The notes beneath the pieces were generated by a model. It made no database searches, had not been told where the DNA came from, and saw only the letters and a list, made by a program, of their open reading frames with translations. Positions 21,928-30,396 of a DNA stretch of 64,000 nucleotides are shown one piece after another. Numbering within the stretch: the first letter of the stretch is position 1; each line of letters starts with the position of its first letter. The position numbers were made by a program, and so were the translations under genes. Source of the stretch: Avena insularis (lineage: Eukaryota > Streptophyta > Magnoliopsida > Poales > Poaceae); the NCBI GenBank assembly GCA_023614405.1, contig CM042694.1, positions 89,573,285-89,637,284 on the forward strand, given 5' to 3'.

Positions 21928-23440
21928 CCTACGATACCCCAATTAAGGCTAGTCTAAGTGAACGAAATATATTATTGCCTCATCCCTTTGAGTATTATCT
22001 CTAATAGATAAGACAGAAAAATATAGCATCCCATGAAAGTTGTATACCGAAAATTGCAAACCATCTTTACGGATTCCACATATCAGATATTACAGCAAAA
22101 AGAACATTTTCTGCTCCATTTTCCACCACTATCTTTATTCTTCTCCTCAGCATCCTGAATTTGGCCAAAACCTCTCCAATCTTAGCCATCTCGTCAGCGA
22201 CGTCCAACACAACATGAATCACCATCTTATCGAGCTCGACCTGACACTCAACCGCCTGTCAACGAGGCAACCAACTCCACCCTATTCCCTATTGAGCTAA
22301 CACCACTCTCCGTAATACGGCCCAGGCTCCGACCTTATCCTACTAGAACATGAGGGCAACATCATCGGATTCAAAGATTCAAGCTTGAAAATCAACAATA
22401 GGAGAGAATAACAGCCTACTCATCATGGATTGAGCTAGAGAGACAGCTGCAACCCAACGGCAAAAAGGCATTTAGTGGTAGAATCACCGTCCTACCAGCC
22501 TTTGCCTGTTAGGAACATAGGTAGGCAGTGCAGAAATTATTCAGAAATTTACAAAACCCAGAAAAGGTAATTTTACGTTCTGCCCTTCTAGCAGGATCTG
22601 CAAGATACGTTTTGCCCTTTCTAAGAGATATGATAGATAATGAAATATTGATCTCACCTCACAGCTGCACTCACTTATGCAATAGGGTGGAATGGATCAT
22701 GACTCTCTTTTTTTTTTCAAGGATGCCTGTGGCACTTGAGCAGAGAAGATAGTTACATTATGTACTAAGCTACTTGTCACATGTATCTACACACTTCAGG
22801 CAAAACGAAGCTACGAGTATCACCATTCCAGAACAAAATACTTTGCAAACTACATGAACTCTTCACTTATGGTGGTCTACCTGATTTGCATCCTACAAAA
22901 ACATTCTGCCATAATCCCAGAGAATGGACTCCTAACTTAGATAACACAATTACAGGACTGAATAAGTTCAAGCGAACGAGTGGAAAATTACAGGCATGCA
23001 CCACAGCTGCAAGGAAACTCAAGGATCTCAAGATTTACCAGGCTAGGGAAAAGCTCCTAAACGTACAGAATATGACATTCCGGTCAAATATGGCAACTTC
23101 TGATATATTAACACCCAGGATACAGGACAAAAGGAACAGTAGCTGTACAATTTTGTACAACCTTGCGTACAAAGATGACTCGGTTGGCAGCAGCTAAGGA
23201 ACAAACATAAGTTCTGAAGAATTTGTATAAACATGAAGTCAGAATCAGATCGTTGAGCAAACAACCCATTTCCAACCAGTACCCGTAAATGGTGTTTATT
23301 GTTGTGTTTCTCTTCATGTCCAAGAAGAAACAGACCAAGAACAGAGAAAGAACAGGGTCTTCAGCTAGTTGGTACAAAAACCAGATAAAAGGAAAAACAA
23401 ATCAACAGAAACAAAAAAACAGTGAATTGTAAAATTGTCA
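21928..23440. other. Unassigned sequence left of the snoRNA cluster
   Basis: No confident gene. A plus-strand stretch at 22110-22300 gives a short hydrophilic peptide resembling the start of some plant retrotransposon gag proteins, but support is weak. The region nearest 23440 may be the 3' part of the snoRNA primary transcript. Confidence 0.3.
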
Positions 23441-23452
23441 GATATGATATCA

Positions 23453-23545
23453 AGACCTCAGTATTGTGGATGTGACAGCATGGCTCGGTAAGCCAATCAG
23501 TCCCGAAAGATGGTTGTTTTTCATATAGGTTATCATCACAGATCT
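23453..23545 (-). ncRNA. snoR39BY: C/D-box snoRNA, snoR39BY-like copy A
   Basis: Minus strand: box C GTGATGA (23539-23533), guide ACCATCTTTCGGGA directly before an internal box D' CTGA, then terminal box D CTGA (23461-23458). A short AAGA/TCTT outer stem is present. The guide is complementary to the conserved 25S rRNA sequence TCCCGAAAGATGGT. By the box D+5 rule it points to the G of CCCGAAAG, the yeast Gm805 (snR39b) position. Unlike copies B and C, the second guide before box D is changed here (CACAATACTGA), so 5.8S targeting looks lost. Confidence 0.75.
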
Positions 23546-23639
23546 TGTTCACTCCAAAAGATGCTACACAATCGCCTGACTGAAGGAAAATAGGTAATGA
23601 AAGGTAATATTTTAAGAAACACTCAATACATGTTAAATT

Positions 23640-23730
23640 TGGCCTCAGAATTGCAGAATGGCAGCATAGCCGCATTGCGACTGATCAGTCCCGAAAGATG
23701 GTATGATATACTGTTTTTCATCACTGACAA
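23640..23730 (-). ncRNA. snoR39BY: C/D-box snoRNA, snoR39BY-like copy B
   Basis: Box C GTGATGA (23724-23718), guide ACCATCTTTCGGGA plus D' CTGA, then ATTCTGCAATT directly before box D CTGA (23648-23645). The first guide matches 25S rRNA (Gm805-equivalent). The second matches the 5.8S rRNA segment AATTGCAGAAT and would select its G, the position known as Gm75-79 in eukaryotes. This double specificity is what I recall for plant snoR39BY. It is the best-preserved of the three copies. Confidence 0.82.
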
Positions 23731-23810
23731 TAATGAACAAAGAATACTGAATCAGAACTTTCATCCATGCAGAAACACAAACCTTACTTTGGCAGAAAAC
23801 AAGAGGGACT

Positions 23811-23902
23811 GGAGATCAGAATTGCAGAATGACAGCATGGCCACATAGTGACCAATCAGTCCCGAAAGATGGTATGATAGTAGGTTTTTCATCATCAGAC
23901 AA
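23811..23902 (-). ncRNA. snoR39BY: C/D-box snoRNA, snoR39BY-like copy C
   Basis: Box C ATGATGA (23895-23889), the same 25S guide ACCATCTTTCGGGA with D' CTGA, and the 5.8S guide ATTCTGCAATT before box D CTGA (23819-23816). It is arranged as in copy B and lies about 170 bp from it, a local tandem duplication of the snoRNA unit. Confidence 0.8.
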
Positions 23903-23975
23903 AATGAACAATTAGGGGTATGCAAAGCTATGGTAACAAATAAGTCAATGAAAATGAAAAAGCAGTAAGCACAAA

Positions 23976-24102
23976 TATGCCCTCAGACATTCAAGGAAGG
24001 ATCTAACAGCATTAGCTCTCAAGCCTGGCTGGGCGAAAGCTCTTAGGCGGCAACTGCGAATGTTTTGAGAAACAAGCCTAAAATGTATCATCACTGGACA
24101 TA
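23976..24102 (-). ncRNA. U14: U14 snoRNA copy 1
   Basis: Minus strand: a 7-bp terminal stem (TATGTCC with GGGCATA) closes box C GTGATGA (24094-24088) and box D CTGA (23986-23983). Domain A carries ACATTCGCAGTT, complementary to 18S rRNA AACTGCGAATG and needed for 18S processing. Domain B before box D reads CCTTCCTTGAATGT. In the other copies and in the conserved U14 it is CCTTCCTTGGATGT. The changed G is the nucleotide five bases from box D that selects the methylated C in 18S rRNA. Confidence 0.9.
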
Positions 24103-24162
24103 TATATAACCACCAACTGAACTAGGGACCAAATGAAAAAAAAGCAACATAGGTATACATAG

Positions 24163-24289
24163 CATTGCATCAGACATCCAAGGAAGGATCTAGCAGCATT
24201 AGCTCTCAAGCCTGGCTGGGCGAAAGCTCTTAGGCGGCAACTGCGAATGTTTTGAGAAACAAGCCTTGATTTCATCATCATTTGCAATG
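24163..24289 (-). ncRNA. U14: U14 snoRNA copy 2 (intact)
   Basis: A perfect 7-bp terminal stem (CATTGCA with TGCAATG) encloses box C ATGATGA and box D CTGA (24173-24170). Both functional domains are conserved: CATTCGCAGTT for 18S pairing/processing and CCTTCCTTGGATGT next to box D, predicting methylation of the 18S C known as Cm414 in yeast. This copy looks functional. Confidence 0.93.
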
Positions 24290-24360
24290 TAAGAGGAGAT
24301 TGAAAATCCTATAGTACGTCAAATTTATTTAAACCAGAAAATATTAACTGGAAAAATAAT

Positions 24361-24482
24361 AAGGCTCAGACATCCAAGGAAGGAATTAGCAGCATTAACT
24401 CTCTAGCCTGGCAAGGCGAAAGCTCTTAGGTGGCAACTGCGAATGTTTTGAGAAACAAGCCTTAGATTTATCATCATAGCAA
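24361..24482 (-). ncRNA. U14: U14 snoRNA copy 3
   Basis: Box C ATGATGA (24477-24471), CATTCGCAGTT, CCTTCCTTGGATGT and box D CTGA (24369-24366) are all present. I could not draw a good terminal stem, and the middle has several changes relative to copies 1 and 2, so processing may be weaker. Confidence 0.82.
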
Positions 24483-24814
24483 AACTTCACCAATTAGCAA
24501 ATCAACTACAACTAAACTAGGTTGGGAAGAAGATATCTTATCACAATAATCGGCTCTGTGGACCAATTAAAATGAAGTCCAAGGTTCCTATCGATTTGTG
24601 AAAGCTGATTCTTGGCCCAATCATAGATCCTATGGCAATGCTTGTAGCTACCAGAGAAGGACTATCAGGCCAAACTTAAATGCATACAGCTAGTATAGGA
24701 TACTAATAAATACCAGAACAAGCAGTCACAAAGAATATACATAAAAATATCCCAGCTGATAGAACAAGATCTAATGTAGGATATACTCTACAATTACATA
24801 TGGCAGTGGCAGGA

Positions 24815-24896
24815 ATGAACCTCAGAAAGCCGCATAAATTTTCGTCATTCAAGAATCTGACGGTAATCCCAACATGTAGCTAATCATCATAGGCGC
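24815..24896 (-). ncRNA. Candidate C/D-box snoRNA, target unknown
   Basis: Minus strand shows box C ATGATGA, box D' CAGA, C' ATGACGA and box D CTGA in correct order and spacing over about 75 nt, between two confirmed snoRNAs. The guides TGTTGGGATTACCGT and ATGCGGCTTT did not match an rRNA sequence I can recall, and the terminal stem is weak. Confidence 0.45.
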
Positions 24897-24987
24897 AAAC
24901 AGTTAGATGATTGAGGAAGAAATCAATAGATAGCACAACGAGAAAATTATTCAGATAAGCAAATATAAGCAATAACAAGCGTTTAGT

Positions 24988-25084
24988 AGTATCATCAGAA
25001 AATAAATAACTTCTCATTCACAGGATAGCAGCACTGTGTCAGAAGGTGTCCTAAGATTGTTTCAAGGTTTCATCACCTGATACT
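24988..25084 (-). ncRNA. C/D-box snoRNA guiding 25S rRNA (AGGTGTCCTAAGAT region)
   Basis: A perfect 7-bp terminal stem (AGTATCA with TGATACT) encloses box C GTGATGA (25076-25070) and box D CTGA (24998-24995). An internal CTGA (25042-25039) is preceded by ATCTTAGGACACCTT. This is complementary over 14 nt to 25S rRNA AGGTGTCCTAAGAT, a conserved segment of the peptidyl-transferase half of the molecule. The D+5 rule selects the U of AGGU. I cannot assign a family name with confidence. Confidence 0.8.
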
Positions 25085-25241
25085 AGCAAAAATACATTTA
25101 AAAAAAGTGAACTAAGTTCAAAGTTCAGATGCAATGACTATTGAAAATACTGATGTTTTACTTATCCAAACAGATATAAAACGTTTAAAATGAAGAAAAG
25201 GAAAAGGATCAATAAGACAGATAGTAGGGAGGATCAATAGT

Positions 25242-25332
25242 TACTCAGTGATGGCAACAAGTTATTAGGTTCGATTCTGCCAGCAATGTCCTCAATGTTT
25301 TCAGAAGAGGGAGCTTCTTTGTCCTCATCACA
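25242..25332 (-). ncRNA. Weak C/D-box candidate or exon fragment
   Basis: GTGATGA, an internal CTGA and a final CTGA occur in order on the minus strand over about 85 nt. The same bases also give an open frame (EAPSSENIEDIAGRIEPNNL, then a stop) that looks protein-like. Either reading is possible, and a terminal stem is only partial. Confidence 0.3.
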
Positions 25333-25764
25333 ACAGCCTCCGTAACAAAATATGCAAAACCAGAAACAGACTTAAACAAAAAGAAGGGAACCAAACGAAA
25401 AAAATTGAGTGATGGCTCGGTTCAGCGGGATAATCGGCATACAGATCAATCTCAGAAGAGAAGACCTGTGATTTGGTCTGTTGAGCTTGAATATTAAGAA
25501 ATCGTCACAGCCATCGCCAGAAAAACCAGTCGGAATGTAAAGTTTCAAATCACTAAAAACTATAAGCAACACGAGAAAATCATCTGGGTTATAAGAGCTG
25601 CTATGGTTTATTGTTCAGTTCTATGAGCTATCTTGCTAAATCACAGAAATAATTGTCCGATGGCCACAAGGATGAGATTCCATTACCAAGATCACAATCA
25701 TACAGATCTCTAATTAGGTCTTAAATTAAGATGCGTCATAAGTACTGGAAAACATGCATATTGA
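25333..25764. other. Sequence between S30 locus and snoRNA cluster
   Basis: No gene identified. On the minus strand it would be the 3' untranslated or intronic part of a transcript joining the S30 locus to the snoRNAs. Confidence 0.35.
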
Positions 25765-26607
25765 CTAGGGAACAAAAAAAAAGGCGGGCGGGGCCTTAGA
25801 TCTACTTCTCCGAGGAGTTGGGGCCGCGCTTCTTGCGGTGACAAAGCGGGTTCTTTTGGATGATCTTAGGCGCGGCTGTGACGGCTGCTTCTTCTTGTCC
25901 TGCTTCGCCACCTTGGGCGTCTGGCCCCTCACCTTCCCGGCGCGAGCCAACGATCCGTGAACCTTACCTGAAACATCGCCACAGCGGCGCGTCAGAACAG
26001 CGATGCTACAGCGGGTACAGACTGGGGAGAGGAGGAGGGATGTCAGCACTCGAACGGGTGGCACGGTTGGGGACGGTCCGGTGGAGGCTACACGAAATTT
26101 AGTCCCACCTCGCCTACGGAAGGAGGCCACACCCACCTTATAAGGGAGAGATTCCTTCCTCCTTTCAGTCCGGGCTTTTGGGATAGAGTGGGTTCTCTTC
26201 TTATAGTTGGGCCGTGAGCGCATGAACGTCCAGAACGTAGGCTGAGTGCTGGGCTGGGCCAAGTGGACGCTGACATCTGGTATCAGAGCCAGCGTGCGCA
26301 CCGCTATTAGGTGTGTGGCGATCTGCACCGCTCCTGTTTAGGAGGATGGGATGTCAGCACTCGAATGGGTGACACGGTTGGGGACGGTCCGGTGGAGGCT
26401 ACACGAAATTTAGTCCCACCTCGTCTACGGAAGGAGGTCACACCCACCTTATAAGGGAGAGATTCCTTCCTCCTTTCAGTCCGGGCTTTTGGGATGGAGT
26501 GGGCTCTCTTCTTATAGTTGGGCCGTGAGCGCATGAACGTCCAGAACGTAGGTTGAGTGCTGGGCTGAGCCAAGTGGACGCTGACAAGGGAGGAGATGGT
26601 TACCCAT
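25765..26607 (-). pseudogene. RPS30: 40S ribosomal protein S30 gene, coding region disrupted
   Basis: Exon 1 is ATGG (26607-26604), followed by donor GTAACC. Exon 2 starts at 25967 after GTTTCAG. Joined, they read [20 protein letters not shown] and on through [10 protein letters not shown], identical to plant S30. The conserved centre (RGRAHKRMQYN...FVTAVVGFG) is then replaced by unrelated residues. The family's C-terminus [10 protein letters not shown] with its stop (25804-25802) is present but in another frame. The actual frame runs on to a stop at 25765-25767, giving 68 instead of about 62 residues. S30 is a small basic protein near the decoding region of the 40S subunit. The intron is 636 bp, of which 551 bp are the TRIM and its target duplication. 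Either a pseudogene, or a former S30 gene kept as leader for the downstream snoRNA cluster. Confidence 0.72.
26041..26586 (+). mobile_element. Complete TRIM retrotransposon (546 bp) in the S30 intron
   Basis: Two 235-bp LTRs (26041-26275; 26352-26586) begin TGTCAGCACTCG and end GACGCTGACA. AGGGA is duplicated on both sides (26036-26040; 26587-26591). The primer site TGGTATCAGAGC lies at 26278-26289, and a purine-rich GGAGGATGGGA abuts the second LTR. The 76-bp interior cannot code for protein. The LTRs lack 5S sequence, so this is not Cassandra. By eye they differ at eight sites, all transitions. Relative to the S30 gene the element is inserted in reverse orientation. It must have moved with enzymes supplied by another retrotransposon. 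Confidence 0.95.
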
Positions 26608-26738
26608 GGCGGCGGCGGCGGCGGCGTGGAGCTGTGGCGCTCGTACGATGCGGCGACGAGGGGGCGGAGAGCTCTCGTGCGGCGGCGGCGGCTGCTTCTG
26701 CTGATGGGTGATGGATCTCTCTCTAGACTTGTCGGAGC

Positions 26739-26745
26739 TTTTATA
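26739..26745 (-). promoter_or_regulatory. TATA box of the S30 locus
   Basis: The minus strand reads CTCTATAAAAGCTCC, about 130 bp upstream of the S30 start codon. A start about 30 bp downstream would give a GC-rich leader of roughly 100 nt. Confidence 0.7.
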
Positions 26746-26766
26746 GAGGCTAGGATTTCCTTCTTC

Positions 26767-26888
26767 TGGGCCGTGGGCTTAGAGCCCAGGGGAATGTTTT
26801 AATATTAGGCTTAGAGTCCATGGCCCATAGAGACGTGTAGCGTCGCGTGGCGTGGGAACTGGAATCCTCCTGACCCCGAAAAAACCCT
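26767..26888. promoter_or_regulatory. Shared divergent promoter motifs (site II, telo-box-like)
   Basis: TGGGCC (26767-26772), TGGGCT (26774-26779), AGCCCA (26783-26788) and GGCCCA (26822-26827) are site II-type elements. AAACCCT (26882-26888) is a telo-box core. These pairs are known from promoters of plant ribosomal-protein and ribosome-biogenesis genes. They lie between the S30 TATA box and the BUD23 start codon, so they may serve both. Confidence 0.6.
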
Positions 26889-26973
26889 TGCAGAAGCTCG
26901 GCGGCGGCGGAGCACGAGAACACACACTGAGCTCAGCGGCGGCGACGCGTAATCCGAGAAGAGCGGAGGCGAG

Positions 26974-29900
26974 ATGCCGCGGCCGGAGTTGCAGGCGCCG
27001 CCGGAGATATTCTACAACGAGTCGGAGGCGCGCAAGTACACGACCTCCTCCCGTATCATCGAAATCCAGGCAAGCAAGTGAACGACTCTCATCGTGTCTG
27101 TCGCCGTGTGTGTGCGACCTCAGCCGGTTCGCGTTGAAGCTGACCTGAATTTCCATCTCCCCAGGCGAGGATTTCCGAGAGGGCGCTGGAGCTGCTCGCC
27201 CTCCCCAACGATGGCGTCCCCAGGATGCTTCTCGACATCGGTCAGCTACTTCCTACTATGCACACCTACAAATCCCTTTCAGCGTCCGTTGTGAATACTC
27301 CATGGCACCTATCATGATCATAGTTTACATTGCTCGATTCTATGCTGCTTTGGCTAAATTTATTTGTCCATTGGAGAGTTTTTGTGGACGAATTTTGGTC
27401 TGTGACGATGTGAATGGCAGGGTGCGGGTCTGGACTTAGCGGCGAGACATTGACTGAGCATGGACACCACTGGATTGGCTGTGATATTTCAGAGTCCATG
27501 CTTGGTGAGGAACTTCACTCAACCTTGTTTCTTGCTCTTATGAGCATGTTGATGTATTGCTTAAGTTTCTGCTTGGGAGCTTCAATTTCTTTTCCCCTTG
27601 CAGATGTTGCTCTAGAGCGGGAAACAGACGGTGACCTCCTACTTGCAGACATGGGCGAGGTAAAATATGCATTGCATCATTGGATTGGTCAACAATTTTT
27701 AGTTCCAGTATGTTTATGTCAAAGCTCGTAAACTCAGGTGGGAATCTTATGTAATTCTTATTCTTACAAATTTAGTTGTATGTGTTAAGTGTTAGAAGGC
27801 ATTCTCTTTTAGGTAATGGGCAGCACCCTTTTGTTCATTCATGTACTTGTTCTTTAATCTTTACAGATAATGGTCCTGATTAGTGATTACATCAGGGGAC
27901 TCGTTAAACCAGCAGTATGTTAGGCATCCTTAGTAATGGTAATAATGCATCTGACTTGTGTTGACATGATCTCAAAATCAAACCTGATTGACACCACAAA
28001 AGTAAATGGGCCTTCAAACCTGTGTGTAGGGGCAATTTAGGAGAATAAATCGAAAGAACCTGAACGTTGCAGTACTGCCTTTTCTCCATAATAATCATAT
28101 GGTTACCACTTACCAAGTGTTACTGCGCATACTGAACCGAAATTTTATGGGAATTAAGAGTTTACCATGATTCTCCTGTATGTGCTTGATACAACTACAT
28201 TGGGGTCTTTACCTTTGTGTAACCACCAGTTGTGCTACTTTGAGCTACTATGTTTATAATAACTCATCTTCCAGGGTCTAGGCCTGCGCCCAGGAGTTAT
28301 TGATGGTGCAATTAGTATTTCAGCAGTTCAGGTGATCCTTAAAAGTTTTTGTTCTGTTTCTGCAACCAATTGTCGTGTTTATTTCATTTCTAATTGGTTC
28401 ACAACTGCTCTTTCTTGATTTTGTCTGCAGTGGTTATGCAATGCTGACAAGTCTTCTCACGAACCAAGATTGCGGTTAAAGTATGTGAAGTTATTTGTAC
28501 CATATCTCTTGGGTTATCTGCAACCAGTTCTTAACCTTGATGCTTGCATAATTTCCAGGGCTTTCTTTGGATCACTATATAGATGCTTAGCAAGGGGAGC
28601 AAGAGCCGTTCTGCAATTTTATGCTGATAATGTGAAGCAAACCGAAATGCTCGTGTCTTTTGCCATGAATGCTGGATTTGCTGGCGGAGTGGTTGTTGAC
28701 TGGCCTCATAGGTAAGAATTTTGTTGCCTCAGAGCCATGGTGTATGAACAGTTTTATGAATTTCATGTCTGCTGTTGACCTATGCTGATGCCTTTCTTCT
28801 GACAGTTCGAAAGCAAAGAAATCCTACCTTGTTCTCACTTGTGGTTCACCTTCTGTTCATACGTCTCTTCCAAAGGCGAAAGGTCAAAATGGTGAGATGT
28901 GCAGCAGTGATGATGACGACGATGAGAGCAATGATGACCAAACAGTAAGCTCGCTCTTAACAAGACAATTTTCCAGTTTATATTTTGAACTTATTTACTG
29001 CTCTTAATCCTTGCCTGCTGCTTTATTCACCATGATGTTTTACTAGTCATAAGCTTCTTTACAAGGAAGGTTTTAAATAGCCTAAAATCTAACCTAAGGC
29101 ATGTTGTATCGCTGTCCTAGCTACGACCGCTGTCAAGTTTCTTTTTTTCGTGATGAAGTTTTATCAAGTTCAACTCTATACTGGAACAAGAGAAAAGGAA
29201 CAAAACGGAGACCCCGTTGTCATACCATTTGTTGATGTTATTGAGGGTGATGATAATGATCGGCTTTGCAAAACTGCAAGAGACGAACCGATCTAGGCCC
29301 AAGGAGAACCTGAGCATCACGGATCCGCACATGGTAGAAGCAAGAGAAAGAGGGTTACCAGGAGTAAGCAACCCAAAAGGACCAAGCTCATTCCAGATGA
29401 AGAGGAAGAAGTGATTTCATCTTCCTCGTCAGATGAGGACATGCAATTACCTAGTGATTATTGAGAGCCCGATAACTCTAATCTCTACCGACTGCAGAAG
29501 AATAAGTGCCAGTTTTCAAGTCATCGTTATTAGCTAGTTACTTGTTAAGACTTGAGATTTAAGTATTTCATGCCCTTTCACTCTTTGGACATGTTCTTTA
29601 TGCTACTATGGCTGACTTGGTGGCTCGAGATCTGAAAATGGTTCTTTAGACATGTATTAGACTATTAGTACTTCTAAATTATTAGGGTCTTCTAATGTTT
29701 CTTTATTGTGATTTTTTGTTAGGCATGTATTTACTATTTTTATTTATTTTATTTGAAAACTCTTAGCACAAATAGCTTCAGCGATAGCTGACATAGCTAT
29801 AGCTCGGACCTTGCCGGGAAGCCGAAAGAAACAAGATTTAAAACCTTGTTTACCAGTATCATAATGTATGCCCTCTTATTCAAGTCAGATTCATGTAATC

Positions 29901-30396
29901 CACTTGATGTACACAAATCCGCTGAGCAAGAAATTGTTAGATGACAAAATAGTCCGTTACTCTCTTATGGTCATGAAATATTGTGGTGCAAACTTCTAGC
30001 TTCTTCATTTCTACCCAATAATTCCTATATGTTCAATTACTCAATTGAAACTGATGCTATCTTGGACGCTGTGAAGCTAACTGGCAGTGCTTGATCAAGA
30101 ATCACTTAGATCATCCTTTTGTTCTGTTCCCTAATTTGTAGGCCTTGGTCATATGATTGTGCTACCATGCTATGAAGCCTTGGTGTGCTACTGACTACAT
30201 GAAAAATGTATTTTCTCCAATGCAGGTTGGCACATATGGACGAGACCGGCGGTCGAACAAGAGGCGTAAGGTGAACAAGAGCAACGGTAGGGGCAAGGAT
30301 TGGCTTCTGAGGAAAAAGGAGCAGATGAGAAAGAGAGGACGTGAAGTGCCTGCTGACACGAAATACACGGGGCGGAAGCGCAAGACCCGCTTCTAA
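26974..30396 (+). CDS. BUD23: 18S rRNA (guanine-N7)-methyltransferase BUD23/RID2, nine exons
   Basis: Exons: 26974-27069, 27165-27240, 27421-27504, 27604-27659, 28275-28331, 28431-28480, 28559-28711, 28806-28944, 30226-30396. Phases agree throughout and give 293 residues, close to Arabidopsis RID2 and yeast Bud23. The N-terminus PPEIFYNESEARKYTTSSRI precedes the SAM-binding motif LLDIGCGSGLSGETL (about residues 50-65). GCDISESML and a SAVQWLCNAD segment follow, and the C-terminal basic tail has WLLRKKEQMRKRG and KYTGRKRKTRF (WBS_methylT domain). The enzyme, working with TRM112, puts m7G into 18S rRNA (G1575 in yeast) and helps 40S export. All introns are GT-AG except intron 1, which is GC-AG. 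Intron 8 is 1.28 kb and holds foreign sequence. No lesion was seen, and the start is the first ATG in good context. Confidence 0.96.
29153..29464 (+). pseudogene. Captured coding fragment inside BUD23 intron 8
   Basis: A single frame with one internal TAG (29296) encodes VVIPFVDVIEGDDNDRLC, then a basic RSKRKRVTRSKQPKRTKL stretch and an acidic Glu/Ser-rich end (DEEEEVISSSSSDED) before TGA at 29462. Basic-then-acidic tails like this occur at the C-terminus of some plant transposases, but I do not recognise the family. It is in sense orientation to BUD23, and no splice sites incorporate it. Confidence 0.45.

Noticed and set aside
22420..22430. Another box C/D snoRNA (TCATCAT on plus strand)
   Set aside because: No box D within a reasonable distance and no rRNA complementarity.
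24990..25000. Separate box C at 24993-24998
   Set aside because: This CTGATGA overlaps the box D and terminal stem of the snoRNA at 24988-25084, so it is not an extra gene.
27414..27731. Continuous open frame through BUD23 exons 3 and 4
   Set aside because: Reads through an intron; the spliced phases fit the methyltransferase exactly.
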